Below, one piece after another: positions 10,101 through 17,933 of a stretch of 64,000 nt of DNA. The stretch's first letter is position 1. Each line of letters opens with the position of its first letter. The translations under genes and the position numbers were made by a program. The DNA is taken from positions 1 to 64,000 of the forward strand of contig VEPM01000012.1 in assembly GCA_012026795.1 (NCBI GenBank), written 5' to 3'. The notes beneath the pieces are model-generated. The model made no database searches and was not told the origin of the DNA. It saw only the letters and a program-made list of their open reading frames with translations. Source of the stretch: Candidatus Methanoperedens sp. Its GTDB lineage: Archaea > Halobacteriota > Methanosarcinia > Methanosarcinales > Methanoperedenaceae.

Positions 10101-10115
10101 TCCCTTGTTAGTCAT
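7101..10115 (-). CDS. CheB-CheR fusion with PAS domains (copy 2)
   Basis: A 1004-aa paralogue of the downstream gene, with the same domain order and long identical runs in CheB, CheR and the coiled coil (about 675-750). CheB keeps GASAGG and VMHFDP but again has Glu in GTGTEGTLG where Asp is expected. CheR has [10 protein letters not shown] and SCRNLMIYL. Two PAS domains follow the coil, and the protein ends soon after AIEDITGRSQ. The 52-bp gap to copy 1 suggests co-transcription with it and with the histidine kinase. It starts 27 bp from the ORF that holds the separate plus-strand CheB, so this is a divergent control region. Tandem duplication with divergence is the simplest origin. Confidence 0.87.
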   Translation of the reverse strand: MTNKGKKSKTNNKERHELPKESDSKEDGESVPDIENKTADEEGIFPIVGIGASAGGLDALEKFFTNMPSDSRVAFVVVMHFDPTGKSIMADILKKYTNMEVFQVDDGMRIRQNCVYIIPPNKDMAILHRTLHLYEPVVHRGVRHPIDFFFRSLSDDQKEYAICIVLSGTGTEGTLGLRAIKGEGGAVMVQSIESAAYDGMPRSAIATGLVDFILPPEKMPEQLLNYVKQFYATGIRPEKIVSEQITNYLQKIIILIRNQTGLDFSQYKQSTLIRRIDRRMNLHQISRISDYVRYLQENPAEIQILHKEFLIGVTSFFREPEAFKALKEEVVPEIFKNKTPDQTVRIWVPACSTGEEAYSLAIILKEYMDETKSDIKAQIFATDVDREAIEAARTGVYPENIALDVSPERLSRFFIKNSDSYNVNKDIREMVVFAPQNVISDPPFLRMDLISCRNLMIYLVPEVQKKLLLIFQYSLNQDGFLFIGSSETIGESTDLYSPVDKKWKLFKRKGERTPLLPVPGVIPSALRVEVPGRGEIKTRPVNIGELIEKMLLDTYTPPSVIVNEKGDILYIHGRTGKYLEPASGRPSLNVREMARQGIRTELNIALHTVVTQKKDAIFRNLNVKTNGSVQTINLTVRPINEPERLQGLIMVVFEDVPPREVPKPAELTSGSKQTEEYVTEMEKELKYTRENLQATIEELQTSNEELKSTNEELQSANEELQSTNEELNASKEELQSLNEELVTLNAEHQTKIDELSKSASDLSNVLISTEIATIFLDNSLIIKGFTPSANRIMNLIRTDIGRPISDIVLNLKDVDLAKDSDQVLDNLVFREKEVEDTRNKKRYLMRITPYRTIDNVIDGVVISFIDITRLKHAEMMLEQDYRVFTTSIIDTIREPLLVLDENLTIILANRSFYRMFKVSPDETESRFIYDLGYRQWDIPQLRKLLEEIVPKSTQFNDFRVEHDFPGIGQKVLLLNARRIYQEGKGTERILLAIEDITGRSQEKS

Positions 10116-10274
10116 ACAAAGCCATTGTTATAGATAGCAACTATGATATTCAATGTTATCTCAAAATACAAGAAGTTTGTTCATTTCCTAATATCGAAAA
10201 CCCAAGACTTATTAAACATAAGAACGATATTATCCATGATAAATTCTGTCTGGATTCTGACCAGGAAGTGGAAA

Positions 10275-10844
10275 ATGGGGCAATTTAATATTGTCGCGAT
10301 AGGTTCATCTGCAGGAGGGCTCAAAGCACTATCAACTGTTTTATCAGGTTTGTCTGGAGACCTGCCTGTTGCTGTACTCGTTGTCCAGCATCTTGAACCA
10401 AGGCATAAGAGCCTGATGGCTGAGATATTGCAGCGGAACTGCAAGATGAAGGTAAAGGAGGCCGAGCACGGGGAGGATCTAAATATCAATGCTGTATACA
10501 TTGCGCCGCCGAACAAGCATATGCTTGCAAACGACGGGAAAATAGTGCTAACCTCCACCGCATTCGTGCATTTCGTCCGCCCTTCGATAGACCTCCTGTT
10601 CGAATCTGTGGCAGCTGATTTTGGTGACAGGTCTATAGGCGTTATCCTGACAGGGACAGGGTCTGATGGTTCGATGGGTATCCGGGCTATAAAAGAAAGA
10701 GGAGGGACAACGATCGCCTCGGATGAGAAAACATCCGAATTCTTCGGGATGCCCCAGGCAGCTATTGCCACAGGTGCGGTGGACTTTATCCTGCCGCTCC
10801 AGGATATAGCTCATGCCATAGAGGTTCTGGTAAGGGGTGAATAG
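10275..10844 (+). CDS. stand-alone CheB methylesterase domain
   Basis: A 189-aa single-domain CheB without a receiver. I place the start at ATG 10275 (MGQFNIVAIGSSAGG), because the 44 upstream codons have no CheB character and a purine-rich AGGAAGTGG precedes it. The triad is complete: Ser in GSSAGG, His in VQHLEP, Asp in GTGSDGSMG. It would hydrolyse glutamate methyl esters on receptors. It abuts the CheR-PAS gene with no gap, so the pair acts as the split version of the two fused giants opposite. Without a receiver domain its control must come through partners. Confidence 0.8.
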   Translation: MGQFNIVAIGSSAGGLKALSTVLSGLSGDLPVAVLVVQHLEPRHKSLMAEILQRNCKMKVKEAEHGEDLNINAVYIAPPNKHMLANDGKIVLTSTAFVHFVRPSIDLLFESVAADFGDRSIGVILTGTGSDGSMGIRAIKERGGTTIASDEKTSEFFGMPQAAIATGAVDFILPLQDIAHAIEVLVRGE

Positions 10845-12731
10845 ATGCAAAACAATGATAAGTCTGCCGCCGGGAAAGATGAGGTCGAAGCATTAGTGCA
10901 GAAGGTGCGGGAGGCGCGCGGACTGGACCTGAGTGAATACAGCAGGGACAAAATCAGGGATGTTGCGCAGGGAAGGCTCAAAGCGAACAAACTCACTTCT
11001 TACAAAGAATACATGGGACTGCTGGACAGGCAACCTGATGAATACGGACAGCTATTCAATGCGCTGCTTATAAACAGGTATGATTTCTTTTTCGATCCCG
11101 AAGCCCTGGAGGTACTCAAAGAGGAGATAATCCCGCGGATAATACCAGACAAGAGAAGAGACAGTTCTATCAGGGTGTGGAGCGCAACCTGTGCAGAAGG
11201 GTCTGAGCCTTATTCTATAGGGATAATGCTTGCTGATAAGCTGGGTGATTCATTCTATGATTACAACATAAGGATATATGCGACTGATTTAGACGGTAAT
11301 GAGATTGTTAAAGCGCGAACAGGAACATACCACATGGACAGGCTTAAAAATATCAGGAAAGAAGACCTTAATAAATACTTTATCCCTGAAAACTCAGGCT
11401 ATCTCATCCGCACTGATATACGGCAGAGAGTGATCTTCAGCAAGCAGAACCTGACAGTTGATGCGCCTTTTTATAACATTGACCTCATTATATACAGGTA
11501 CGCGCTGGTTTACTATAACCTTGAACAGCAGAACAAGCTCATGGAAAAGATGCACTTTGCTCTGAATGATAATGGCTATGTAGTATTTGGAAGATACGAA
11601 ATTACACCCCGGAACTCAAAGCTGTTCAAACCTGTGTACGGTGAGTCAGGGATTTACCAGAAATCAACTCAACCTGAAGCAGTCATAGTACCCAGGATAG
11701 AGAGGCGTGAGATACTGGAGGACCTGATCATCGAAAGGGCCGCCAGAGAAGCTAAAAGAGAGCTTGAAGCCATGGATCTTTACAATCGCGGTATCATCCA
11801 GAATCTCAACTTCGGTCTTATAGTTATTAATACCAATAACATTGTGTCCCACTGGAACCGCTCTGCCGGGGAGATATGGCTGATAAAGCCTGAGAACGCG
11901 ATAGGCAAAAGTCTCTATGAACTCGGAATAAATGAGCGTATACCCGGCATCCTGCAGAAAATCGAGGAGACGGGACGACTCAGAAAAATCACCAGGTTTG
12001 AAGATACAGAGGTCACTGATTTTAAGGGTGAGAAGAGGCTCATGGATATAGTCCTTACTCCGCTGATAGACCAGACCGGAGAGATGCGAGGTGTGATAAT
12101 AACAAGTATCGATACGCTCGGACATGTAAAGTGCAGGGAGGATATCAGTAAATTAAACGAGGAATTCAAATCGATAAAAGAAAAGCTCGTGGCCACTAAT
12201 AAGAAACTTATATCTGCCACTTATGATCTTCTGGTTAAATCCCATGAGCTTGAATCAACGAAAGAGGAGTTAAGATCCCTTAATGAAGAACTGGGAGCCA
12301 CAAGGGATGAGCTCATGGCCAGGAGCGAGCGTTTCAACTCAAGGGAACAAATCAATAAAATGATTTTGCAGAACATTAACCAGGGCCTTATCGAACTTGA
12401 TGAAAACCATACGATCAAGTTATGGAACCCTGCTGATGAGAATATATGGAAAATAAAACGGTCTGGTGCGGTCGGAAAAAACATATTCAATCTGAATCTG
12501 GGCATCGAAGCCAAAGTATTGAAGCAAAAAATCGAGGGAGCAGGAGGAAAGAAAAAAATCCACCCTGAAGAGAAACTTCAATACACAGCGTCATCAGGCG
12601 AGAAAAGGCTCCTGGAACTGACCGTAATACCTCTTATTGATATCGAAGGTAAAACCGGGGGAGCTTTGCTGCTCGTGCAGGATATTACAGAGAGAAGACC
12701 GGGCGGGATGAAAAACCCGATAACAAGATGA
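10845..12731 (+). CDS. CheR-like domain with two PAS domains
   Basis: A 628-aa protein starting directly after the CheB stop. CheR-like region (about 15-280): an N-terminal helical domain, then a SAM-site motif modified to ATCAEGSEPYS, with Asp in ATDLDG. The usual 'CRNxxIY' motif is replaced by IYRYALVYYN, losing the Cys and Asn, so methyltransferase activity is doubtful. PAS domains lie at about 300-415 and 490-615, separated by a coiled coil (ELESTKEELRSLNEELGATRDEL). No kinase domain is present. It probably transmits a PAS signal or binds SAM without catalysis. It is paired with the upstream CheB by exact abutment. Confidence 0.8.
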   Translation: MQNNDKSAAGKDEVEALVQKVREARGLDLSEYSRDKIRDVAQGRLKANKLTSYKEYMGLLDRQPDEYGQLFNALLINRYDFFFDPEALEVLKEEIIPRIIPDKRRDSSIRVWSATCAEGSEPYSIGIMLADKLGDSFYDYNIRIYATDLDGNEIVKARTGTYHMDRLKNIRKEDLNKYFIPENSGYLIRTDIRQRVIFSKQNLTVDAPFYNIDLIIYRYALVYYNLEQQNKLMEKMHFALNDNGYVVFGRYEITPRNSKLFKPVYGESGIYQKSTQPEAVIVPRIERREILEDLIIERAAREAKRELEAMDLYNRGIIQNLNFGLIVINTNNIVSHWNRSAGEIWLIKPENAIGKSLYELGINERIPGILQKIEETGRLRKITRFEDTEVTDFKGEKRLMDIVLTPLIDQTGEMRGVIITSIDTLGHVKCREDISKLNEEFKSIKEKLVATNKKLISATYDLLVKSHELESTKEELRSLNEELGATRDELMARSERFNSREQINKMILQNINQGLIELDENHTIKLWNPADENIWKIKRSGAVGKNIFNLNLGIEAKVLKQKIEGAGGKKKIHPEEKLQYTASSGEKRLLELTVIPLIDIEGKTGGALLLVQDITERRPGGMKNPITR

Positions 12732-12765
12732 CAGGGAAGAAATTATAGTATTCTGCATAACAATC

Positions 12766-12796
12766 CACAAAATTTTAAATCTATTTGGATTTTGTG
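12766..12796. terminator. hairpin between convergent genes
   Basis: Perfect 8-bp arms CACAAAAT and ATTTTGTG enclose a 15-nt loop, between the 3' ends of the convergent CheR-PAS gene and the nucleotidyltransferase-like gene. Its position suits a bidirectional transcription end or an RNA 3' structure. Archaeal termination relies mainly on U tracts, so this is tentative. Confidence 0.35.
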
Positions 12797-12813
12797 TAAA
12801 CAGTCGCTTTTTC

Positions 12814-13363
12814 TCATTCAGGCTGTAGAGACCACATTTCTCTGAATACTTTGAGCACACCTTCATTTTTTGACCTATCCTCCAAATATCTAAAGTCAAT
12901 TCTGTTTCTATAATATTGAATCAGAAACCGTGCCTGCTCACAATCTCTTATAGACTTCCAGTGAATACATGCATTAAGACGGTCTATTATCAAGTCTTCA
13001 ATTCCAATTACACGAACCTCTATACCTTCAATTCGTATTGTATTTATCTTATCTTTGTTTCCTGCTAAATGACTGCTTGGTACTTCTACAGAAAGACCTA
13101 TCTGCTCATTTATCCAGTGTCTTCCGTTTGGTTTAAAACCGAATACTGTTTCTAATATTTCACCAATTTTTTTTCTGTTGCTCACTAAATCAATATCATA
13201 ACTTGGGTAAATCCCTTCTGTATAAAAATCAACGGCTGACTCTCCAACAACGATAGGCTGCACTTCTCTTTTTTTCAGCTTCCCGTGTTAAGAGTCCCAT
13301 AAAATATAGTTTTTTATCGACTAAATTTTGTATGGATGCAACCTTTTGCAGTTCTGATGTCAC
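12814..13363 (-). pseudogene. nucleotidyltransferase-like (DUF6036-type) gene with frameshift
   Basis: The body (PIVVGESAVDFYTEG, then SYDIDLVSNRKK) has the G-S-x(n)-D-x-D arrangement of nucleotidyltransferase-fold toxin-like proteins. Its natural N-terminus is found in another frame beginning at GTG 13363 (TSELQKVASIQNLVDKKLYF), which overlaps the stop of the AbrB gene (GTGA). The two frames meet at a 7-A run (plus-strand T7 at 13269-13275). Removing one A gives a continuous protein (EAEKREVQPIVVGESAV). The gene is therefore either inactivated by a homopolymer insertion or carries a sequence error. Coupling to the AbrB-type gene suggests a toxin-antitoxin-like pair. Confidence 0.6.
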
Positions 13364-13635
13364 AGTTTTCTCTCCATTATCTTTTTACTTACCCATGTGG
13401 TTTTTCCTTTATCGATATTGTCTTCAATTTTTGATTTCATCAAATTATAAAATCCATTAGTTTCATCCATATTCCGTGGCTTACGGCTAACAGGCTTCTC
13501 GAATACTGGATTTAGAAGTATGCCGTCTTCGGTTAAAGTTATGTTTACTGCCACAGGAGAACCTATTTCCTGCAAGATATATTCCGGAATTATTATTCCT
13601 TTGCTGTTTCCTATTTTCCTGATTGTTTTAATCAT
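13360..13635 (-). CDS. AbrB/MazE-type antitoxin-like DNA-binding protein
   Basis: A 91-aa protein whose first 50 residues form a swapped-hairpin AbrB domain (MIKTIRKIGNSKGIIIPEYI, ITLTEDGILLNP). The C-terminal half is charged, as in antitoxins that hold a partner. Its stop overlaps the GTG start of the downstream nucleotidyltransferase-like gene by the shared GTGA, implying translational coupling and probably autoregulation of the pair. Confidence 0.7.
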   Translation of the reverse strand: MIKTIRKIGNSKGIIIPEYILQEIGSPVAVNITLTEDGILLNPVFEKPVSRKPRNMDETNGFYNLMKSKIEDNIDKGKTTWVSKKIMERKL

Positions 13636-13786
13636 GTTATAACATTGTTATAACATCTATACTATATATGACTATCCCTCACCACGCCTTTGGAAAAAGT
13701 CCCTTCAAAACCTCACTTATTACACAAAGTCGCTGAAAATACCATAAATAATTGTTGATTGAATATAAGAGCTGTTATAAAGATTT

Positions 13787-14142
13787 TTAAGATAGATGAT
13801 AATGAAAAACATCCAGAAGTTGAAATATATCTAATAATTTATATAATATTAAACTCAGGGTAAATCTTATCTGGATTGGCAACTTTATTTTTCCGTATTT
13901 TTTGGCACAATAAGGATGATAATATTCCTCATTGCCATTCTTTTTTTGCACAAAATACTCACCCTCTATTTTATGGTTACAGTCTGTGCAGATTATAGGT
14001 TTCCCTGTTTGCAAATATACCATCCCTCTGTTTTTAAAATTTCATCCCTTCTCCCCCTGCTATCGCCACGAACAGATTCTCCACATTCAGAACAGAATTT
14101 TGTATTACCAGTAAATTCATGGCCACACTCTTTGCATTTCAT
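13787..14142 (-). pseudogene. small zinc-ribbon protein split over two frames
   Basis: A frame starting at ATG 14142 reads MKCKECGHEFTGNTKFCSEC and is a clear CxxC...CxxC ribbon, ending at 13993. An overlapping frame from ATG 14023 (MVYLQTGKPIICTDC, then HPYCAKKYG) contains a second Cys/His cluster of LIM-like spacing, running to 13787. Together they look like one double zinc-finger protein with a frameshift in the overlap, though two coupled small genes are possible. The tail after KKYGK is hydrophobic and probably read-through beyond the original end. Function unknown. Confidence 0.45.
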
Positions 14143-14205
14143 ACAAAGTCTTTAGTTATCACCCTGTATAAATCTATCGATTTAATGTGGCTTTCGGGAC
14201 AAAAT

Positions 14206-15144
14206 TCAGCCCTGCCAGAACATCGCAAGCATAACAGTAGCAATGATCAATATTCCCTCCCTGAGTAATGCAGAATAGATCATAATTTGTGTTCCAAGTT
14301 TTGAGCCGAATATTCCCACATAATATGGGATCAGGATTCTTATACTCATAATGCTTGAAAGGATCTTTCCAACAAGTAAAGACACTACTATTTCTTTCGT
14401 GTTAAGTATTCCTGTAGATAACAGGTTTCCGGCAATGGTATATGCTGCAATATTGGCTGTAAATTGTGCGGCTATTATCGGTAGTGCTTCTCCCGGAACA
14501 GGCACGAAAACAGCATGTTCTTTTAAGAAAGATGCCAGCACTTCGAAAAATCCTGCATCGATCATGACGAAAACAAGTATTGTGACCGGAACGGTCATTG
14601 TAATAATCCTGTATATTGTTTTTCTCGACTTTTCAAAACTCATTTTTAAGGATTTTGAAAACGAATGCGGTTGATGGATTATATTATTCGGTACATACTG
14701 CTTCTCACTCAGCAGGAAACGTCCGATCAATAAAGTGACAAGCGTCCTTAAGAGGCCGACAGCAGTGAGAATTCCCAGGTAGATCATTCCTGCCATTCCG
14801 AGAAGAGGAATAAAAACCGGCAACAGCGTTCTCCAGTGCATTATTATGGATGGAAACGAATTTATCAATGAAGCTACAATCAGCTCTTTTCGTTCGATAA
14901 GTCCATCATCATATAATTTTTTGAGCATCGAATTGGATGCAGCCGGAGAACCGAATGCTGTGATGAAACTTATGCTGCATTCTTCGCGCAAATGTGCAAA
15001 TCTTGTCAATGGTGAAACCATAAAGCCTATCTTGTGTATCCAGCCGATCTCTACCAGGAATTCCGCTGCTACAACTCCTATCACCATTACCGGAATTATA
15101 GTAAGAAGATAATCAACAGACAGGTAAAAAGCATCAATGAGCAT
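14206..15144 (-). CDS. GATE/nucleoside-recognition-domain membrane protein (paralogue 1)
   Basis: A polytopic membrane protein of about 312 aa if begun at ATG 15144 (MLIDAFYLSVDYL). The longer start at 15195 would overlap the ChrB-like gene by 44 bp. Several hydrophobic segments surround the signature FAHLREECSISFITAFGSPAASNSML, typical of 'nucleoside recognition'/GATE-fold archaeal proteins related to spore-maturation proteins. A clear paralogue lies at 58993-59925. Transport substrate is unknown. It probably shares a transcript with the ChrB-like gene just upstream. Confidence 0.7.
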   Translation of the reverse strand: MLIDAFYLSVDYLLTIIPVMVIGVVAAEFLVEIGWIHKIGFMVSPLTRFAHLREECSISFITAFGSPAASNSMLKKLYDDGLIERKELIVASLINSFPSIIMHWRTLLPVFIPLLGMAGMIYLGILTAVGLLRTLVTLLIGRFLLSEKQYVPNNIIHQPHSFSKSLKMSFEKSRKTIYRIITMTVPVTILVFVMIDAGFFEVLASFLKEHAVFVPVPGEALPIIAAQFTANIAAYTIAGNLLSTGILNTKEIVVSLLVGKILSSIMSIRILIPYYVGIFGSKLGTQIMIYSALLREGILIIATVMLAMFWQG

Positions 15145-15151
15145 AAGCTGT

Positions 15152-15688
15152 CTATTGACCTGCTGCTTTGCCTTTTTGAAGGACTTTATCTTCAAATTCG
15201 TTTAATCGTTCTTTACATTTCCTGATTTCTTCATTCAAAATCCCTATATTAGTTGTGTCAAGACCATGTTTCCGGATCAGCTTTATTCTCCATCGATCAA
15301 GTTTATGAATATCATCGCTCAATTCTTCCAGTTCAAAGACCTTGAATTTTTTATTTGAAATTCTTTTAGTTACATCAGAAATAAAATCTTCACATTCATT
15401 AGAAAATTCCTTAATTTCCGCACCAATTTCTTCTGCAATCAGTTTATTTAACTTCTGCTCCTTCCCTTCATTAAAAGTATCTGCAAAAAACTGTAAAACT
15501 TCACCATTTCTTTCATGTACTATTTCTTCAATATTTAAGGCGATAATCCTGTTTTCCTCAGTGTCGTGTAATAAATATACTGAATGAGATAACGAAACAG
15601 CGGCAGTGTTTTTTATATTTCGCCAGATAAACATCCGGTCTCTTGATGAAACATTTGTAGATTTAATTATCAGTAATATCCATTTCAT
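15152..15688 (-). CDS. ChrB N-terminal-domain-like protein
   Basis: A 178-aa protein opening with MKWILLIIKSTNVSSRDRMFIWRNIKN, then LSHSVYLLHDTEEN. This matches the opening of ChrB-type proteins ('W-L-L-L-x-Y-K...R-x-x-x-W-R-x-L'). The C-terminal half is helical and charged. ChrB proteins are linked to chromate resistance in bacteria, but here no ChrA is nearby and the neighbour is a GATE-type membrane protein, so a regulatory or accessory role for that protein is as likely. Function uncertain. Confidence 0.55.
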   Translation of the reverse strand: MKWILLIIKSTNVSSRDRMFIWRNIKNTAAVSLSHSVYLLHDTEENRIIALNIEEIVHERNGEVLQFFADTFNEGKEQKLNKLIAEEIGAEIKEFSNECEDFISDVTKRISNKKFKVFELEELSDDIHKLDRWRIKLIRKHGLDTTNIGILNEEIRKCKERLNEFEDKVLQKGKAAGQ

Positions 15689-15806
15689 GCGTTAAATGAC
15701 AAATACATCATATTTAAATGTTATGTTTGTAACAATTTTAATTGTATAATTTGAACTTTAGGGCTTGATTCGAAGCGGGAACAAGCAGGAACATCACCTG
15801 AACATG

Positions 15807-16910
15807 CTATTCGGATGGGAAAAGTGCTTTTTGAGTCTTCCTCATCACTTTCTCTTCGGTTTTCTTTTTTCTTTTCCGTGATTTTACCGGGTTATTGAGT
15901 CGGGTTTTATGTTCTTTTATTTCTTGTGGGTTCAGATTTTCAGAGTCACGTTCTGTATCTATTTCAGAAGTAGATGATGACGCAGCTAGCGGTTCTTCTT
16001 CATTTATAATCGGGTGGAGGAATCCAACTATAGGTTCATTGCATCTACCTTCATCCATGAGCCTTTTAATGGCTTCAATAGCCGTTTCTTCTTTAATACC
16101 CAGAATTTCCCTTGCAGTTTCCACAAGCTCTATGTAGCTTACTACCTTCTGGGGCACTCTGTCACTTACTTCTATCATTAAGGACAATATTTTTGTTCTC
16201 ACTTCGTCCGATTGTTCATCCTTTCGAATAGATTGTTCAATAAGTGGGCTGGCAGGAATATCCCCTTGATGAGGTTCTGTTGGTACTGTTTGTTCTGCTG
16301 ATGCTGTTGTTTCCATTGGTTCTTTCGGAATCTCCGGTAGATATTTACTTATCTCCTGTGGCAAATCGATGAGTTTTGTTAAAGCGTTCCTGCAAATTTG
16401 CCTGTATTTTTCTTTTTCTGTCTCCGGTAGCTGGCTTCTTTCAACCCGTTCTATGGTCCTGGATACGGTTTCTTTAATCCAGTAATCCCGTGTTTTTGCA
16501 TCGATTTCAACGATAGTTTCAGGTCTTATGGATACAATTGTTGTTTTTTCATCAGGTCTGTATGCATTAGCTTTACCAACTACTGCTACGAAGCAGGGTA
16601 TAGTGAAACCGGATAGGGCTCGTAAAGCATCTGGTTGGTATTGGCCCGCGTACACGTTGAATGCTCCTGTCGGATCAATTATTCTGCCTCGCAGATAGTC
16701 TCCTGAAGATTCGACATTATCGACTTCTACAAGAACACCTGTCATAAAGACTCTTTTTACTTTAACCCCGGACGGCGTTAGCTGGTAGCGACTATCGTAA
16801 TCTCTCCCGTCAACGTGTTCGGTTATCGTTTGTTTGGATTCTGCCAGCTCAGCAGCAAAGAGCCTGAGAGCTGGTTGTCGTTTGAATTTTTCATTTTGTT
16901 CGATTGTCAT
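15807..16910 (-). CDS. RPA-associated OB-fold protein
   Basis: A 367-aa protein. The N-terminal 110 residues form an OB-fold (KVKRVFMTGVLVEVDNV, YLRGRIIDPTGAFNVYAGQY) like the COG3390 RPA-associated family that works with archaeal single-strand DNA-binding RPA. A helical middle is followed by a winged-helix-like part (VVSYIELVETAREILGIKEETAIEAIKRLMDEGRC) and a basic tail (NNPVKSRKRKKKTEEKVMRK). In many euryarchaea this gene sits beside an RPA subunit; here it stands alone in a divergent position to tupA. Confidence 0.75.
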   Translation of the reverse strand: MTIEQNEKFKRQPALRLFAAELAESKQTITEHVDGRDYDSRYQLTPSGVKVKRVFMTGVLVEVDNVESSGDYLRGRIIDPTGAFNVYAGQYQPDALRALSGFTIPCFVAVVGKANAYRPDEKTTIVSIRPETIVEIDAKTRDYWIKETVSRTIERVERSQLPETEKEKYRQICRNALTKLIDLPQEISKYLPEIPKEPMETTASAEQTVPTEPHQGDIPASPLIEQSIRKDEQSDEVRTKILSLMIEVSDRVPQKVVSYIELVETAREILGIKEETAIEAIKRLMDEGRCNEPIVGFLHPIINEEEPLAASSSTSEIDTERDSENLNPQEIKEHKTRLNNPVKSRKRKKKTEEKVMRKTQKALFPSE

Positions 16911-17024
16911 AATATTTTGATAGCCCGGATATTATGTAAAACATGCTGAACTAAGATTGAGAAGTTTTTCGAAGAATTTATTTACAATAGCGTTATGTTC
17001 AAACGAATATAAGGCGGTAATTAT

Positions 17025-17918
17025 ATGAAAAATCTATTTGCACACATATTATTAGCATTGGTTTTAATGTCGTTATTTGCCGGATGTGTCCAGCAGGCAC
17101 CGGCCGGGAATACAACAACTCCATCATCAACAATATCCACAGTATCTGCCCCGCAGAAGCTGCGTCTGGCTACTACAACTTCAACCTGCGATACCGGATT
17201 ACTCGATGTATTTAACAAAAGGTTCGAGAAAGAAAATAATGTAAATATATCAACGATATGCGAGGGCACAGGAAAAGCAATAGCTACAGGCGAACTCGGA
17301 GCAGCAGACGTTCTGATGGTGCATGCAGTCCAGTCCGAATTAAAAGCTGTCGCCAACGGCAGTTTCATCAACCGCACTTATATGATGTACAATTATTTCG
17401 TGATAATCGGACCTGAGAACGACCCGGCAGGGATAAAAGATGCCAGCAATGCTACTGATGCTTTTCGTAAAATCGCAGCAAAACAGGCTCCTTTTATTTC
17501 CCGTGGTGATGAGTCAGGCACTCACGTAATGGAAAAATCAATCTGGAAAGCCGCCAATATCACACCTGCAGGAACTTGGTACCAGTCAGTGGGCAAAGGC
17601 ATGGGAGACACGATCACAACCGCTGACATCAAGAATGGTTATACACTCTCGGACAGGGGAACATATCTTGCAATGAAGGATAAAATAAAATTGAAGATTC
17701 TTTTCGAATCTGACCTGAAATACCTTTTCAATCCATATCATGTCATGGCTGTGAACCCTGCCAAATTCCCGAATGTGAAATACGACCTTGCCATGAAGTA
17801 TATCAATTATGCGACATCTCCGGAAGGACAGGATATAATAAGGAATTATGGCAAGGATGAATTCGGGGAGGCGCTATTCGTGCCTGAGGAAGATGCCGGG
17901 AATGTAACAAGTCCCTGA
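17025..17918 (+). CDS. tupA: tungstate ABC transporter substrate-binding lipoprotein
   Basis: A 297-aa lipoprotein: hydrophobic signal with lipobox-like FAGC (Cys21), a Thr/Ser-rich linker, then a periplasmic-binding fold of the TupA type (LRLATTTSTCDTGLLDVFNKRFE, ADVLMVHAVQSE, ISRGDESGTHVMEKSIW, SDRGTYLAMK). It binds the oxyanion outside the cell for import. The tupB and tupC genes are not in the window. It lies 6-15 bp upstream of fwdE, so tungstate capture appears to be co-expressed with the W/Mo-dependent formylmethanofuran dehydrogenase. Shine-Dalgarno-like AAGGCGG precedes the ATG. Confidence 0.85.
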   Translation: MKNLFAHILLALVLMSLFAGCVQQAPAGNTTTPSSTISTVSAPQKLRLATTTSTCDTGLLDVFNKRFEKENNVNISTICEGTGKAIATGELGAADVLMVHAVQSELKAVANGSFINRTYMMYNYFVIIGPENDPAGIKDASNATDAFRKIAAKQAPFISRGDESGTHVMEKSIWKAANITPAGTWYQSVGKGMGDTITTADIKNGYTLSDRGTYLAMKDKIKLKILFESDLKYLFNPYHVMAVNPAKFPNVKYDLAMKYINYATSPEGQDIIRNYGKDEFGEALFVPEEDAGNVTSP

Positions 17919-17933
17919 ACTGAGGTGACAGGT

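Noticed and set aside
13269-13275. Programmed frameshift at the A7 run
   Set aside because: A classic slippery site A AAA AAG would give a -1 shift, but joining the two parts needs a +1 shift. Loss of one A explains the data better.
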